Of a DNA stretch of 64,000 nt, positions 8,341-16,436 are shown piece by piece. The notes beneath the pieces were generated by a model, which made no database searches, had not been told where the DNA came from, and worked only from the letters and a program-made list of their open reading frames with translations. Position numbers and translations under genes: made by a program. Origin of the DNA: CAWHHZ01 sp963829355 (lineage in GTDB: Bacteria > Acidobacteriota > Thermoanaerobaculia > Gp7-AA8 > JAHWKK01); the NCBI GenBank assembly GCA_963829355.1, contig CAWHHZ010000012.1:62001-126000 (forward strand), given 5' to 3'. The first letter of the stretch is position 1, and the number at the start of each line of letters is the position of its first letter.

Positions 8341-8530
8341 CCAGCGGTAGACGACCGCGTTGATGTGCATTCCGGCGCCGACCGAGGCAGTCGCGAATCG
8401 CTCCCGCGACGGTCTGGAGGACGTAGCGGTAGAGCTTGCGCCCCTCCATCTTGAGATAGATCTCGTCGCCGAGAAGCTCGGAAAGGTTCGAGCGCGCCAT
8501 GAAGAGCATCTCGAGCTGATCACCCGTGTC
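8341..8530 (-). pseudogene. Fragment of a ketoacyl-ACP synthase III gene with internal deletion
   Basis: Read on the minus strand, the first part matches residues about 209-256 of the intact synthase at 29875-30942. The last 43 residues before the break, MLFMARSN through RDCL, differ at only four positions. The sequence then jumps out of frame to the final GAGMHINAVVYRW of the same protein. About 255 bp corresponding to 30643-30897 are missing. There is no start, and the fragment is cut off at 8530 next to a family A repeat. It is a dead duplicate of the intact gene or a relative. Confidence 0.85.
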
Positions 8531-8543
8531 GTGGGGGGTGGTC

Positions 8544-8740
8544 GGGGACAGGTCTTTGGTTTTCGGTCAATTCGGGTGGTCGGGGACAGGTCTTTGGTTT
8601 GCGGTCAATTCTACGAGGGGTAGAATTCGGGGCCGAATCAACGCGATTTTCTACAAGGGGTAGACTCGATACTGCATAACAAAGACCTGTCCCTCTCCGC
8701 GCCTCTGTCCCTCTCCGCGCCTCCTCTCCGCGCTCGGGGA
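8544..8740. repeat. Family A palindromic repeat, copy 1, with duplicated ends
   Basis: The full unit is 8582-8693. It opens GGGGACAGGTCTTTG and closes with the inverse CAAAGACCTGTCCC. Inside are two smaller palindromes of the TCTACNAGGNGTAGA type. An extra copy of the left end lies at 8544-8576, and the right edge is followed by tandem CCCTCTCCGCGCCT units to about 8740. It could fold as one long hairpin. No transposase is nearby. The rest of the gap to 8953 holds no gene that I recognise. Confidence 0.85.
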
Positions 8741-8953
8741 TAAGGATATGTTTTGTTGTCCGCCTCGCGGCATGGTCGGCGGCGGAGGGTTGACGGCGTG
8801 CTGCTGCGGCGGCTAAATTGGTTGCTTCTCGTGGGAATGTCGCGGTATCCGGGCTCGGTGGGTCCGGTGAATCCGTCACTGAGGACGCGGTCGCCGACCT
8901 GAATCGAGCGACCTCGTCTGATGGACGCTTTCCGAAAGGAAGGAAGGAGCGAA

Positions 8954-11872
8954 ATGAACACGAGAGCTCGCACCACACCCCTGAAGACGTTGGTGATGAT
9001 CGCGGTCCTGCTCTTCACTCTCCCGGCGTACGGTAAATCGAAGGATAAGGATGTGAGCAATCCCGCCGAAGGAACGCGGATCGAGCTGAGGGTCGGGATC
9101 TCAAAAGATGCGCTCCGCGTGGAGACGACGCCGCTCGACGAGAGTGGCCAGATCGTCCTGGCGACTCTCGACCTCGAGCTCGACGAGCCGGTCTACGAGA
9201 CGGCAGTCCCGGGAGAGCCGGTTCTTCCATACATCCGGCGTCTCGTGGCACTCCCTGCATACGCTGAGAAGATCAAGGTGAACATCGATCCGGGTGAGCC
9301 GGTCGTCATCGGCAACGCGGCGCTCATCGAGTGGGCTGAACTGCCGCGGCCGGGCCAACAGTCGCAGAAGCGCCCGCCGATGCCTCCGCCCGTGACGATC
9401 ATCGACAATCAGATCGTTTTCTATCCGGGAGGCGACGGATTCGCTCCGGTCGAAGACTTTCTGAAGCGCTCCTCATGGCCAGCCGAGGCGGCCGCATGGA
9501 CGAGCTCGAGCGCCGGCTCTGGCGCGGTCATGCTGGTCAACCTCCAGGTCTATCCGATCCAGTGGCGTCCGCAGAGCGGTGAGATTCTTTTCTACCCCGA
9601 TCAGATGATCGACGTGACCTGGGAGCTTCCGAAGTCGCAGCCGCGGATCAAGCCGGTGTACGCTGACGTGATCGCGGTCGATGATCTCCGCACGCGTGTG
9701 GTGAACCCGGGGATCGTGCCGGAGCTGCAGATTCCGCTGATCCAGAAGAAGGACGCGCCGTATCTCATCATCACCGACCGCTACGAGTGGTCGGCCGAGG
9801 GTGAGCGAGGGGCAGCCGTCGAAGGCGATCCCGTCGCCGAGATGGAACGCCTTGCGGAGTGGAAGCAGAAGAAGGGGATCCGGGCAGCCGTCGTCACGGT
9901 GTCCGACATCGTCGACGGCCGGTACGGTGACTTCAGCTCCGGGGCGCTCGACCTGCCGGAAACGATCCGCAACTTTCTCAAGCACGCGCGCAACAAGTGG
10001 AACACTTATTGGGTACTCCTCGGCGGTTCGGAAAAGATCATCCCGCCTCGTATGGTTCTGGCCAACGCGTTCACGAACAGTCGCCACGCGATCCTGCTCG
10101 CGGACGAGCCGAAGCCGGTCGAAGGGCGGGCGTACTGGGATGGGTCGAGCGCAACGACGCGGCTGCACGTGAAGCGGGTCACGTCGGACGAGAAGCTCTA
10201 TTCCATGAAGGACCAGACCGAGCTCGTCTACGTCGGTTGGCCATCGTCGAGGAACCCCGGGTGGGGGTATGCAACGGACGACGGCTACAGCAGCCCTTCG
10301 CTTTTCGAGACGGAGTATCTGGTCGTGCGCGGCGCTCGCGACTACCAGCCCGCCTCGATCCATCTGGTCGAGGAGGAGAATTTCTTCCCGACCGATCTCT
10401 ACTACTCGTCGGTCGACGATCCGCTCTACGACGTGCCGGGTCATCACGACTGGGATGCTAATGGCAACGGCGTCTACGGACAGCTCGGGGAGCGTGGATC
10501 GGTCGACGGTGTTTCGTTCGAGCCGGATCTCGCGGTCGGTCGCGCTCCGTTTGACGACGGAATTGAGGCGGCGAACTGGGTCGGGAAGACCCTCGACTAT
10601 CAAAGGTACGACCTGTATGACGACCCGACGGCGCGCCTCGCACTCCTCGGAGACAACTGGGGAGCAGTCGGTCCGAGCGCGCAGTTCAAGCCGAGTTGGA
10701 TGGAGCTGGAGCCGGGGGTTGCGCACGTGCTGTCTGGCGGGGCTGTGCGCGAGGCGAACATAGCGTTTCTGGGCCGGATGCCGCAGATCGAAGCGATTGC
10801 GCGCCGCGCCGATTGGTTCTTTGTGTATTCGTCCGACGCGGGCAGTTTCACGCTGTCCTACAATCGCGCCGCTTCGGAGACCTCTTACGGTTACCATTTC
10901 ACGACCGACGATACGTTCAGCGCGGTCTCCGAGACCTCCTTCACTTTTCTCGGGCTCACGTTCCACTTTCCGGTTCCGACGCGATACGTTCGTGCATTCG
11001 GTCCGTTCGAGGCTGATTACGACGTCTCGTTCTTCTTCGACGACTACTCGCCTGATGGCGTGATCGAGCACAAGGAGAACCTGGCGCGCGTGCTCGCGTC
11101 GAGCGCACCGGGCCTCACCGAGGTGAAGCGCTACTACACCGACTGGTTCGACTTCACGGGCGACCCGGCGCTGGTCGCGCCGCTCACGGAGTACGCGGCC
11201 GAGCATGCGGTGCAGCGGAGCAACATCGTCAGTGCAGCGGGTCACGGTATTCCGAGCGGCTGTTGCGCTCTATCCTCGTACATGAGTTTGCCGTCGTTCG
11301 ATGTCTCGGGGATCACGTATGCGGACTCGTGTCTGACCGGGAGGTTCACGACGAATTTCGGGGATTCGATGGCCGAGGAGCTGACCGTCAATGCCGCCGG
11401 CGGGTCGACCGCGTACGTCGGGAACACCGGGCTGAGCTGGATCGGCGCGGGGAACGGGTTCGAGATGCGGTTCTGGGAGCGGATGGCGAGGAACCCGATG
11501 CTGAGCGCGATGCACACGACGATCAGCGAGTTTCAAGCGTCGAACACCGACCGATGGGCGAATTACAGCCTGACGCTCTTCGGCGATCCGGAGCAGTCGA
11601 TCTGGCGCGGAGCACCACGGGCGCTCGTGGTCGAGGCGCCCGAGTCGATCACCCCCGGGACCTCACTCTCGGTGCGACTGACGAGCGAGGATGGCGCGGC
11701 GCTCCAGTTCATTCGCGTAGCGATGACGGGGCGCAACGTCTTCGAGGTCGGCGTGACCGGTCTCGAGGGGCGCATCACGTTTCCGCCAGTCGTCTCGCCC
11801 GGCCTCGTGACGGTCGTCGCCGCGCCGTCCGGCTACATTCCGAGCGAAACGGAAATCGAGGTGCGCCCGTGA
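8954..11872 (+). CDS. Secreted C25-family (gingipain-type) cysteine peptidase
   Basis: The ATG at 8954 follows AAGGAAGGAGCGAA, a strong ribosome binding site. An ATG 33 bases upstream is less likely. The 972-residue product has a signal peptide (residues 1-29), a propeptide-like beta-rich region to about 270, then the C25 catalytic region. The caspase-like fold is marked by YWVLLGGSEKIIPPRMV, the catalytic histidine in AAGHG (about His763) and the catalytic cysteine in ADSCLTGRF (about Cys793). The 30-residue spacing fits gingipains. The last 90 residues form an Ig-like domain. I see no type IX secretion C-terminal signal. It is probably an extracellular or surface endopeptidase, and its specificity cannot be read from the sequence. 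Confidence 0.88.
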   Translation: MNTRARTTPLKTLVMIAVLLFTLPAYGKSKDKDVSNPAEGTRIELRVGISKDALRVETTPLDESGQIVLATLDLELDEPVYETAVPGEPVLPYIRRLVALPAYAEKIKVNIDPGEPVVIGNAALIEWAELPRPGQQSQKRPPMPPPVTIIDNQIVFYPGGDGFAPVEDFLKRSSWPAEAAAWTSSSAGSGAVMLVNLQVYPIQWRPQSGEILFYPDQMIDVTWELPKSQPRIKPVYADVIAVDDLRTRVVNPGIVPELQIPLIQKKDAPYLIITDRYEWSAEGERGAAVEGDPVAEMERLAEWKQKKGIRAAVVTVSDIVDGRYGDFSSGALDLPETIRNFLKHARNKWNTYWVLLGGSEKIIPPRMVLANAFTNSRHAILLADEPKPVEGRAYWDGSSATTRLHVKRVTSDEKLYSMKDQTELVYVGWPSSRNPGWGYATDDGYSSPSLFETEYLVVRGARDYQPASIHLVEEENFFPTDLYYSSVDDPLYDVPGHHDWDANGNGVYGQLGERGSVDGVSFEPDLAVGRAPFDDGIEAANWVGKTLDYQRYDLYDDPTARLALLGDNWGAVGPSAQFKPSWMELEPGVAHVLSGGAVREANIAFLGRMPQIEAIARRADWFFVYSSDAGSFTLSYNRAASETSYGYHFTTDDTFSAVSETSFTFLGLTFHFPVPTRYVRAFGPFEADYDVSFFFDDYSPDGVIEHKENLARVLASSAPGLTEVKRYYTDWFDFTGDPALVAPLTEYAAEHAVQRSNIVSAAGHGIPSGCCALSSYMSLPSFDVSGITYADSCLTGRFTTNFGDSMAEELTVNAAGGSTAYVGNTGLSWIGAGNGFEMRFWERMARNPMLSAMHTTISEFQASNTDRWANYSLTLFGDPEQSIWRGAPRALVVEAPESITPGTSLSVRLTSEDGAALQFIRVAMTGRNVFEVGVTGLEGRITFPPVVSPGLVTVVAAPSGYIPSETEIEVRP

Positions 11873-11929
11873 GCTCTGTCGCCCGCTTCGCGGGCTGAGG
11901 GGGGGGCAGGTGAGTGCTGTGGCGATCAT

Positions 11930-11969
11930 AGCCCGGGCGATGATCGTCCATTGATGCGGTGGCGTGGCC
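11930..11969. repeat. 40-bp dispersed repeat, family G, copy 2
   Basis: It carries the CGGGCGATGATCGT-N-CATTGA block followed by GTGGCGTGG, as at 1715-1754. It ends 8 bp before a family A repeat. Confidence 0.55.
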
Positions 11970-11977
11970 CCGTGGCC

Positions 11978-12115
11978 GGGGACAGGTCTTTGGTTTGCGG
12001 TCAGGTCTACGAGGAGTAGAGTTCCGATACGATTCAACGCAATTTTCTACGAGCGGTAGACTCGATACTGCCGAACAAAGACCTGTCCCTCTCCGCGAAG
12101 ACCTGTCCCTCTCCG
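11978..12115. repeat. Family A palindromic repeat, copy 2
   Basis: The unit is 11978-12089. It has GGGGACAGGTCTTTG at the left, CAAAGACCTGTCCC at the right, and two TCTACGAG-N-GTAGA inner palindromes. The right end is partly repeated at 12097-12115 (GAAGACCTGTCCCTCTCCG). It lies between the convergent C25 peptidase and thioesterase genes. Confidence 0.85.
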
Positions 12116-12172
12116 TGCTCGCGACCTTCTCCGCGCTATCGGTGGTGCGTTCGTGTGTGGGCTTCCGGAACG

Positions 12173-12646
12173 TCAGCCGACGAGATATGTCCCCGTGCCG
12201 ACTGCGATGAGCACACCCTCGTCGTTGTGAAGCTCCATCCTGGTGACGGCAACCTTGTTTCCGGTCCGCAGCGTCTCACCGGTCGCGACGAATGATCGCC
12301 CCACGCCCGATCGCAGATAGTCGATCCGGAGATCGATGGTGCCGACATTCGCCAGACGTTCTACGCCCGCTTCGCGTGACTCGAGACGCCCGAGCATACT
12401 GACGAATGCGACGAGTCCGCCGACCGTGTCGAGTACCGAGGAGATCACGCCACCGTGAAGCGACTTTCTGAGAAAGTTTCCGATGAGCTCCTCGCGCATG
12501 TCGAAGCTCAGGCGCGCGCCCTCGGCTGTGACCTCGTCGAGATGAAGTCCAAGAACGTGATTGAACGGAATGCGCTGTTCGAATACCTCGCAGACGCTGG
12601 CGATCAGTTCTTCATTGACGGGAGGATGATTCGTTGTGGTCGGCAT
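12173..12646 (-). CDS. Hotdog-fold acyl-CoA thioesterase family protein
   Basis: From the ATG at 12646 the product is 157 residues, the usual size for a single-hotdog thioesterase of the PaaI/YigI type. The long central helix region reads SLHGGVISSVLDTVGG, containing the conserved HGG(V/A) with the catalytic-loop Asp/Glu. Strands with TIDLRIDYLR and KVAVTRMELHNDEG complete the fold. Such enzymes hydrolyse acyl-CoA thioesters in the cytoplasm, and the physiological acyl group is unknown. An in-frame ATG 39 bases upstream is possible. No strong ribosome binding site marks either start. Confidence 0.85.
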   Translation of the reverse strand: MPTTTNHPPVNEELIASVCEVFEQRIPFNHVLGLHLDEVTAEGARLSFDMREELIGNFLRKSLHGGVISSVLDTVGGLVAFVSMLGRLESREAGVERLANVGTIDLRIDYLRSGVGRSFVATGETLRTGNKVAVTRMELHNDEGVLIAVGTGTYLVG

Positions 12647-12708
12647 CACGCGAAGAAGCGTATCGTGAGCGGAAGTCGTCGGCAATCCGGTCCCACTTTG
12701 CGAGTTAG

Positions 12709-13016
12709 ATCGAAGCGGCGGGGCTGGAGGCCGATGAAGAGACCCTCCTCCGAATCAAGCTCGAGACCGATCTCGGTGAATACGTCGAGATTCCCACGTG
12801 GAGCTCGCGCGAGAGCTGGTCGATCATGAACGAATTCGTCAGCAAGGTCAGCAATCCGCGACTGAGGGAGACGCTCGAACGGGCAATCGAGGGCGGGGAG
12901 CCGTTCGGATGTTCCGCGATACGCTCGCCGGCCAGCAACAGGAGCAGAAGCGCTGGGAGAGCTTCGAGCGGCGGCGACACCATGAGTGGAGCCAACGCCA
13001 GTTTCGCGCTGTCTGA
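12709..13016 (+). pseudogene. UPF0158-family relic, truncated and frameshifted
   Basis: Immediately after a stop codon at 12706-12708 the frame reads IEAAGLEADEE through EIPTWSSRESWSIMNEFV, then RLRETLERAIEGGEPF. With one base missing near 12905 it continues as RMFRDTLAGQQQEQKRWESF to a stop at 13016. This order, an acidic start then IP-x-x-SRE, an F-V linker, RAIEG-x-x-x-FRMF and W-x-x-F, is that of the UPF0158 family. The usual first 40-60 residues are missing. The family is often part of toxin-antitoxin-like or housekeeping neighbourhoods and has no agreed function. I read it as a relic, though the shift alone could be a sequence error. Confidence 0.6.
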
Positions 13017-13115
13017 TCTTCAAACCGGGTCTACTGTCCGTAGACGCGAATCGCACTTCTGAGGTCCTTTTCCGTCGGGCACTCGCCGCGTCGGCTTCTA
13101 CGAGCAGTAGAGCGG

Positions 13116-15257
13116 ATGGTCATTCCGGTACTCTCTCATGAAGGATGGCGCAGGCAGATGTCGAGGATGGATACGCGGATGAGTGAGGAGCGGAGAACGA
13201 AGGCGCTCGACTATCTTCGCAGGTCGCTCGATCGATCGGACGCGGAGTTCCGGCCGGGACAGTGGGAAGCGATCGAGGAGATTCTCGGGCGGAACCGTTT
13301 GCTCGTCGTGCAGCGGACGGGGTGGGGCAAGAGTGTCGTGTACTTTCTCGCGACTCGGCTGATGCGGGACGAGGGGGCGGGGCCGACGCTGCTCGTCTCT
13401 CCTCTCCTTTCGCTCATGAGAGATCAGATCAAGGCGGCGGAGCGGATCGGCGTCCGGGCGGCGACGATCAACTCGGCGAATCGAGACGAGTGGCCGGACA
13501 TCACTCGAGGGATCGCCGCGAACGAGGTCGACCTTCTCCTGATCTCACCGGAACGGCTGGCGAACGAGGAGTTCCGTGAAAACGTACTGCTCCCGATCGC
13601 GGGAAAGATCGGACTGTTCGTCGTGGACGAGGCGCACTGCATCTCGGACTGGGGGCACGATTTTCGTCCCGACTACAGGCGCATCGTCACGCTCCTGAAT
13701 CTGCTCCCGAGAAATGTCGCGGTGCTCGCGACCACGGCGACTGCCAACGACCGTGTGGTTCGCGACGTGGCGCATCAACTGGGGAATGTGAATGTGATTC
13801 GCGGTCCTCTCGTCAGGACGAGTCTCCGGCTCCAGAACATCTCGCTTCCCTCACAGTCTGCGCGCTATGCATGGCTGGCGCAGCACGTCGCGGATCTGCC
13901 GGGAAGCGGGATCATCTACACGCTCACGGTCCGGGACGCGGAGCGCGTGGCGGCGTGGCTGCGGTCGAGGGATCTCGACGTGGAGGCGTACCACGCCGAT
14001 TCGCCGAACCGGCCGGCGCTCGAGCAGGCGCTGCTGCGGAATGAACTGAAGGCGCTCGTGGCCACCGTCGCACTCGGGATGGGCTTCGACAAACCGGATC
14101 TCGGATTCGTCGTTCATTTTCAGCGGCCCGGCTCAGTCGTTTACTACTACCAGCAGGTGGGCCGCGCGGGACGGGCGCTCGACGAGGCGTTTGCGATCCT
14201 GCTCGGCGGATCGGAAGATGACGACATCGCGAATTACTTCATCAAAACTGCCTTTCCCCCGGCTTCCGACGTCGAGACTGTGCTGCATGCGCTCGAATCT
14301 TCTGACGGGCTCACCGTCCGGCAGATCGAACGGTCGGTGAACCTTTCGCACAGCAAGATCGAGAAGGCGCTGAAGCTGCTGTCGGTCGAGTCGCCGGCGC
14401 CCGTCGTGAAGGAAGGAGCGAGGTGGTTCCGAACCGCCATCGAGTTCCATCTCGATCAGGAGCGCATCGATCGCATTCTGAATCTCCGGCGCGCCGAGCA
14501 GACCGAGATGCAGTCGTACGTTCAGATTCAATCGTGCCTGATGCATTTCCTGGCGAGAAGTCTCGACGATCCGTATGCCGAACCGTGCGGGAGATGCGCA
14601 AACTGTCTCGGACAGCCACTGATCCCGGCGGAGTTCGACGCGTCGATCGCGAGAGACGCCGTCACCTTCCTCCGTCACGCACACGAGACCATCACTCCTC
14701 GGAAGCTCTGGACTCCTGATTCGCTGCCTCAGTACGGTTTTCGAGGAAGGATCGAGGTGGGGTTGTCGGCGGAACCGGGCAAAGCGCTGGCGAGATGGGG
14801 GGACGCGGGATGGGGAGATCTGATCCGCCATGGAAAATATGTGGATGGGCACTTCCACGACGATCTCGTGGCGGCGTGCGCCGAGCTTGTACGTCAATGG
14901 AGCCCGCGGCCGCGGCCGCGGTGGGTCGCGTGCGTGCCTTCAAACCGGCATCCGACGCTCGTTCCTGAATTCGCGAAGAGACTGGCGGCAGAGCTGGAGC
15001 TCCCGTACTCGGATTGCGTGAAGAAGGTGAAGGAGAACCGTCCGCAGAAGGAGATGGAGAATTCGATGCAGCAGTCTCGCAACCTCGATGGGACCTTCGA
15101 GATCGACGCGAATCGGATGCCGGCTGGTCCTGTTCTGCTGTTCGATGACATGATCGACTCGGGGTGGACTCTGACTGTGATCGCTGCGCTTCTTCGGGAG
15201 GCTCGATGTCCAGCCGTCTTCCCCCTCGTTCTCGCGAACACGAAAGGAATGAACTGA
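13116..15257 (+). CDS. RecQ-family DNA helicase with C-terminal phosphoribosyltransferase domain
   Basis: The product is up to 713 residues. The helicase core has Walker A TGWGKS (about residues 68-73), DEAH with HCISDWGHDFRPDYRRI (about 172), motif III TATA, and a C-terminal helicase half with QQVGRAGRA (motif VI). A zinc-binding cluster follows (SCLMHF, then CGRCANC near 490), as in RecQ. Residues about 585-710 form a ComF-like type I phosphoribosyltransferase domain ending in VLLFDDMIDSGWTLT, the PRPP-binding loop. The stop is two bases before a DprA-like gene, so the two are coupled. ATGs at 13158, 13167 and 13179 are alternative starts, the last giving the usual MSEERRTKALDYL beginning. 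The likely role is DNA unwinding in repair, recombination or defence. Confidence 0.9.
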   Translation: MVIPVLSHEGWRRQMSRMDTRMSEERRTKALDYLRRSLDRSDAEFRPGQWEAIEEILGRNRLLVVQRTGWGKSVVYFLATRLMRDEGAGPTLLVSPLLSLMRDQIKAAERIGVRAATINSANRDEWPDITRGIAANEVDLLLISPERLANEEFRENVLLPIAGKIGLFVVDEAHCISDWGHDFRPDYRRIVTLLNLLPRNVAVLATTATANDRVVRDVAHQLGNVNVIRGPLVRTSLRLQNISLPSQSARYAWLAQHVADLPGSGIIYTLTVRDAERVAAWLRSRDLDVEAYHADSPNRPALEQALLRNELKALVATVALGMGFDKPDLGFVVHFQRPGSVVYYYQQVGRAGRALDEAFAILLGGSEDDDIANYFIKTAFPPASDVETVLHALESSDGLTVRQIERSVNLSHSKIEKALKLLSVESPAPVVKEGARWFRTAIEFHLDQERIDRILNLRRAEQTEMQSYVQIQSCLMHFLARSLDDPYAEPCGRCANCLGQPLIPAEFDASIARDAVTFLRHAHETITPRKLWTPDSLPQYGFRGRIEVGLSAEPGKALARWGDAGWGDLIRHGKYVDGHFHDDLVAACAELVRQWSPRPRPRWVACVPSNRHPTLVPEFAKRLAAELELPYSDCVKKVKENRPQKEMENSMQQSRNLDGTFEIDANRMPAGPVLLFDDMIDSGWTLTVIAALLREARCPAVFPLVLANTKGMN

Positions 15258-15259
15258 GA

Positions 15260-16381
15260 ATGACCATTCGAGCAGGCTCACTCACCGAAGGTACGCAGGC
15301 GCTCCTGCTGCTGTATGGGCGGTTCTCCAGGGATGCGTCCGAGAAGCCGCTCGACCTCAGGGAGCTCAACCGTCTGCAGGCCTGGCTCGATGAAGAGGGA
15401 ACGGGTGCCGGAGATCTGATCGACGCGGGTGTCGAAGCCGTCGACGTCGATGCGGTCAGGATCGAGCGTGACCGTCTTGCGGCGTTGCTCGCACGCGGAG
15501 GAGCTCTGGCGCTCGCGGTGGAGAAGTGGGCGAGGGCCGGGATCTGGATCACGTCGAGAGCCGACGATGCCTACCCGGCCCGCGTCAAAGAGCATCTCGG
15601 GACGGGCGCGCCTCCGCTTCTCTTCGGTGCGGGCGATCCGGATCTGATGGAGCGGGGAGGACTCGCAATTGTGGGTTCCCGTGACGTGGACTCGGAAGGA
15701 GAAGACTTCACGGCGTCGGTGGCACGGCAGTGTGCCGGTCACGACGTCGCCGTGGTGTCGGGTGGCGCGCGCGGAGTCGATCAGATCGCGATCTTCAGTG
15801 CGCTCGAAGCCGGGGGTCGTGCGATCGTCGCTCTTCCTGAAGGTCTCGGAAAATCTGCGATCGCGTCGAAGTACCGGGAAGGACTGCGTGAGGAGCGGGT
15901 CGTGCTGCTCTCTCCGTACGATCCGGACGCCGGATTCAGTGTGGGGAACGCGATGGGCCGGAACAAGCTCATCTACGCTCTCGCCGACGCCTCGCTCGTC
16001 GTGGCGACGTCGCTTCGCAAGGGCGGAACCTGGGCGGGCGCCGAGGAGGAGCTCAAGCGGAACGGGTCGAGACAGGTCTGGGTGAGGATGAGCGACGGAG
16101 TCCCTAAAGGGAATGCTGCTCTGCTCGAGCTGGGAGCGAAGCCGTTCCCGGAGTCGCTGGCCGACCCGATGGAGCTGTTCACAACGCCGGAGCAGTCGGG
16201 GTCTTCGTCGGTGTGCGGACGGGCCGGACGAAGAGAATCGTGGCCCGGCGCAGTCGAAGCTTTTCTGAACAGGGGGCTGGAGCTCACCGCGATCGGCGGC
16301 AGACTGCGCGCCGGGTCTCGAGTCTCCCCAGGGCTGAGCGCCCTGGATCAGGTTGTGCCAGGCCGCCCACGCGGGTCCTGA
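15260..16381 (+). CDS. dprA: DprA/Smf-like DNA-processing protein
   Basis: The ATG two bases after the helicase stop gives a 373-residue protein. The Rossmann-like DprA/SLOG domain covers about residues 100-310, with LAIVGSRDVDSEGE (near 135), VSGGARGVDQIA (near 166), AIVALPEGLGKS and GRNKLIYALADASLVV. These are the nucleotide- and DNA-binding signatures of the family. Classical DprA loads RecA onto incoming single strands during transformation. This one has a divergent N-terminus and lacks a clear C-terminal winged helix, so it may be a specialised partner of the adjacent RecQ-phosphoribosyltransferase rather than the competence protein. Confidence 0.85.
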   Translation: MTIRAGSLTEGTQALLLLYGRFSRDASEKPLDLRELNRLQAWLDEEGTGAGDLIDAGVEAVDVDAVRIERDRLAALLARGGALALAVEKWARAGIWITSRADDAYPARVKEHLGTGAPPLLFGAGDPDLMERGGLAIVGSRDVDSEGEDFTASVARQCAGHDVAVVSGGARGVDQIAIFSALEAGGRAIVALPEGLGKSAIASKYREGLREERVVLLSPYDPDAGFSVGNAMGRNKLIYALADASLVVATSLRKGGTWAGAEEELKRNGSRQVWVRMSDGVPKGNAALLELGAKPFPESLADPMELFTTPEQSGSSSVCGRAGRRESWPGAVEAFLNRGLELTAIGGRLRAGSRVSPGLSALDQVVPGRPRGS

Positions 16382-16436
16382 GGGTGAGACGATTTGTGCA
16401 ATACCACCCGACAAAAATGACGCCGGGTCCGTATCT

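Noticed and set aside
9473..11245. A 590-codon open frame on the minus strand inside the C25 peptidase gene
   Set aside because: It is Arg/His-rich, has no ribosome binding site or motif, and lies wholly opposite a gene with clear catalytic motifs. It is a GC-rich shadow frame.
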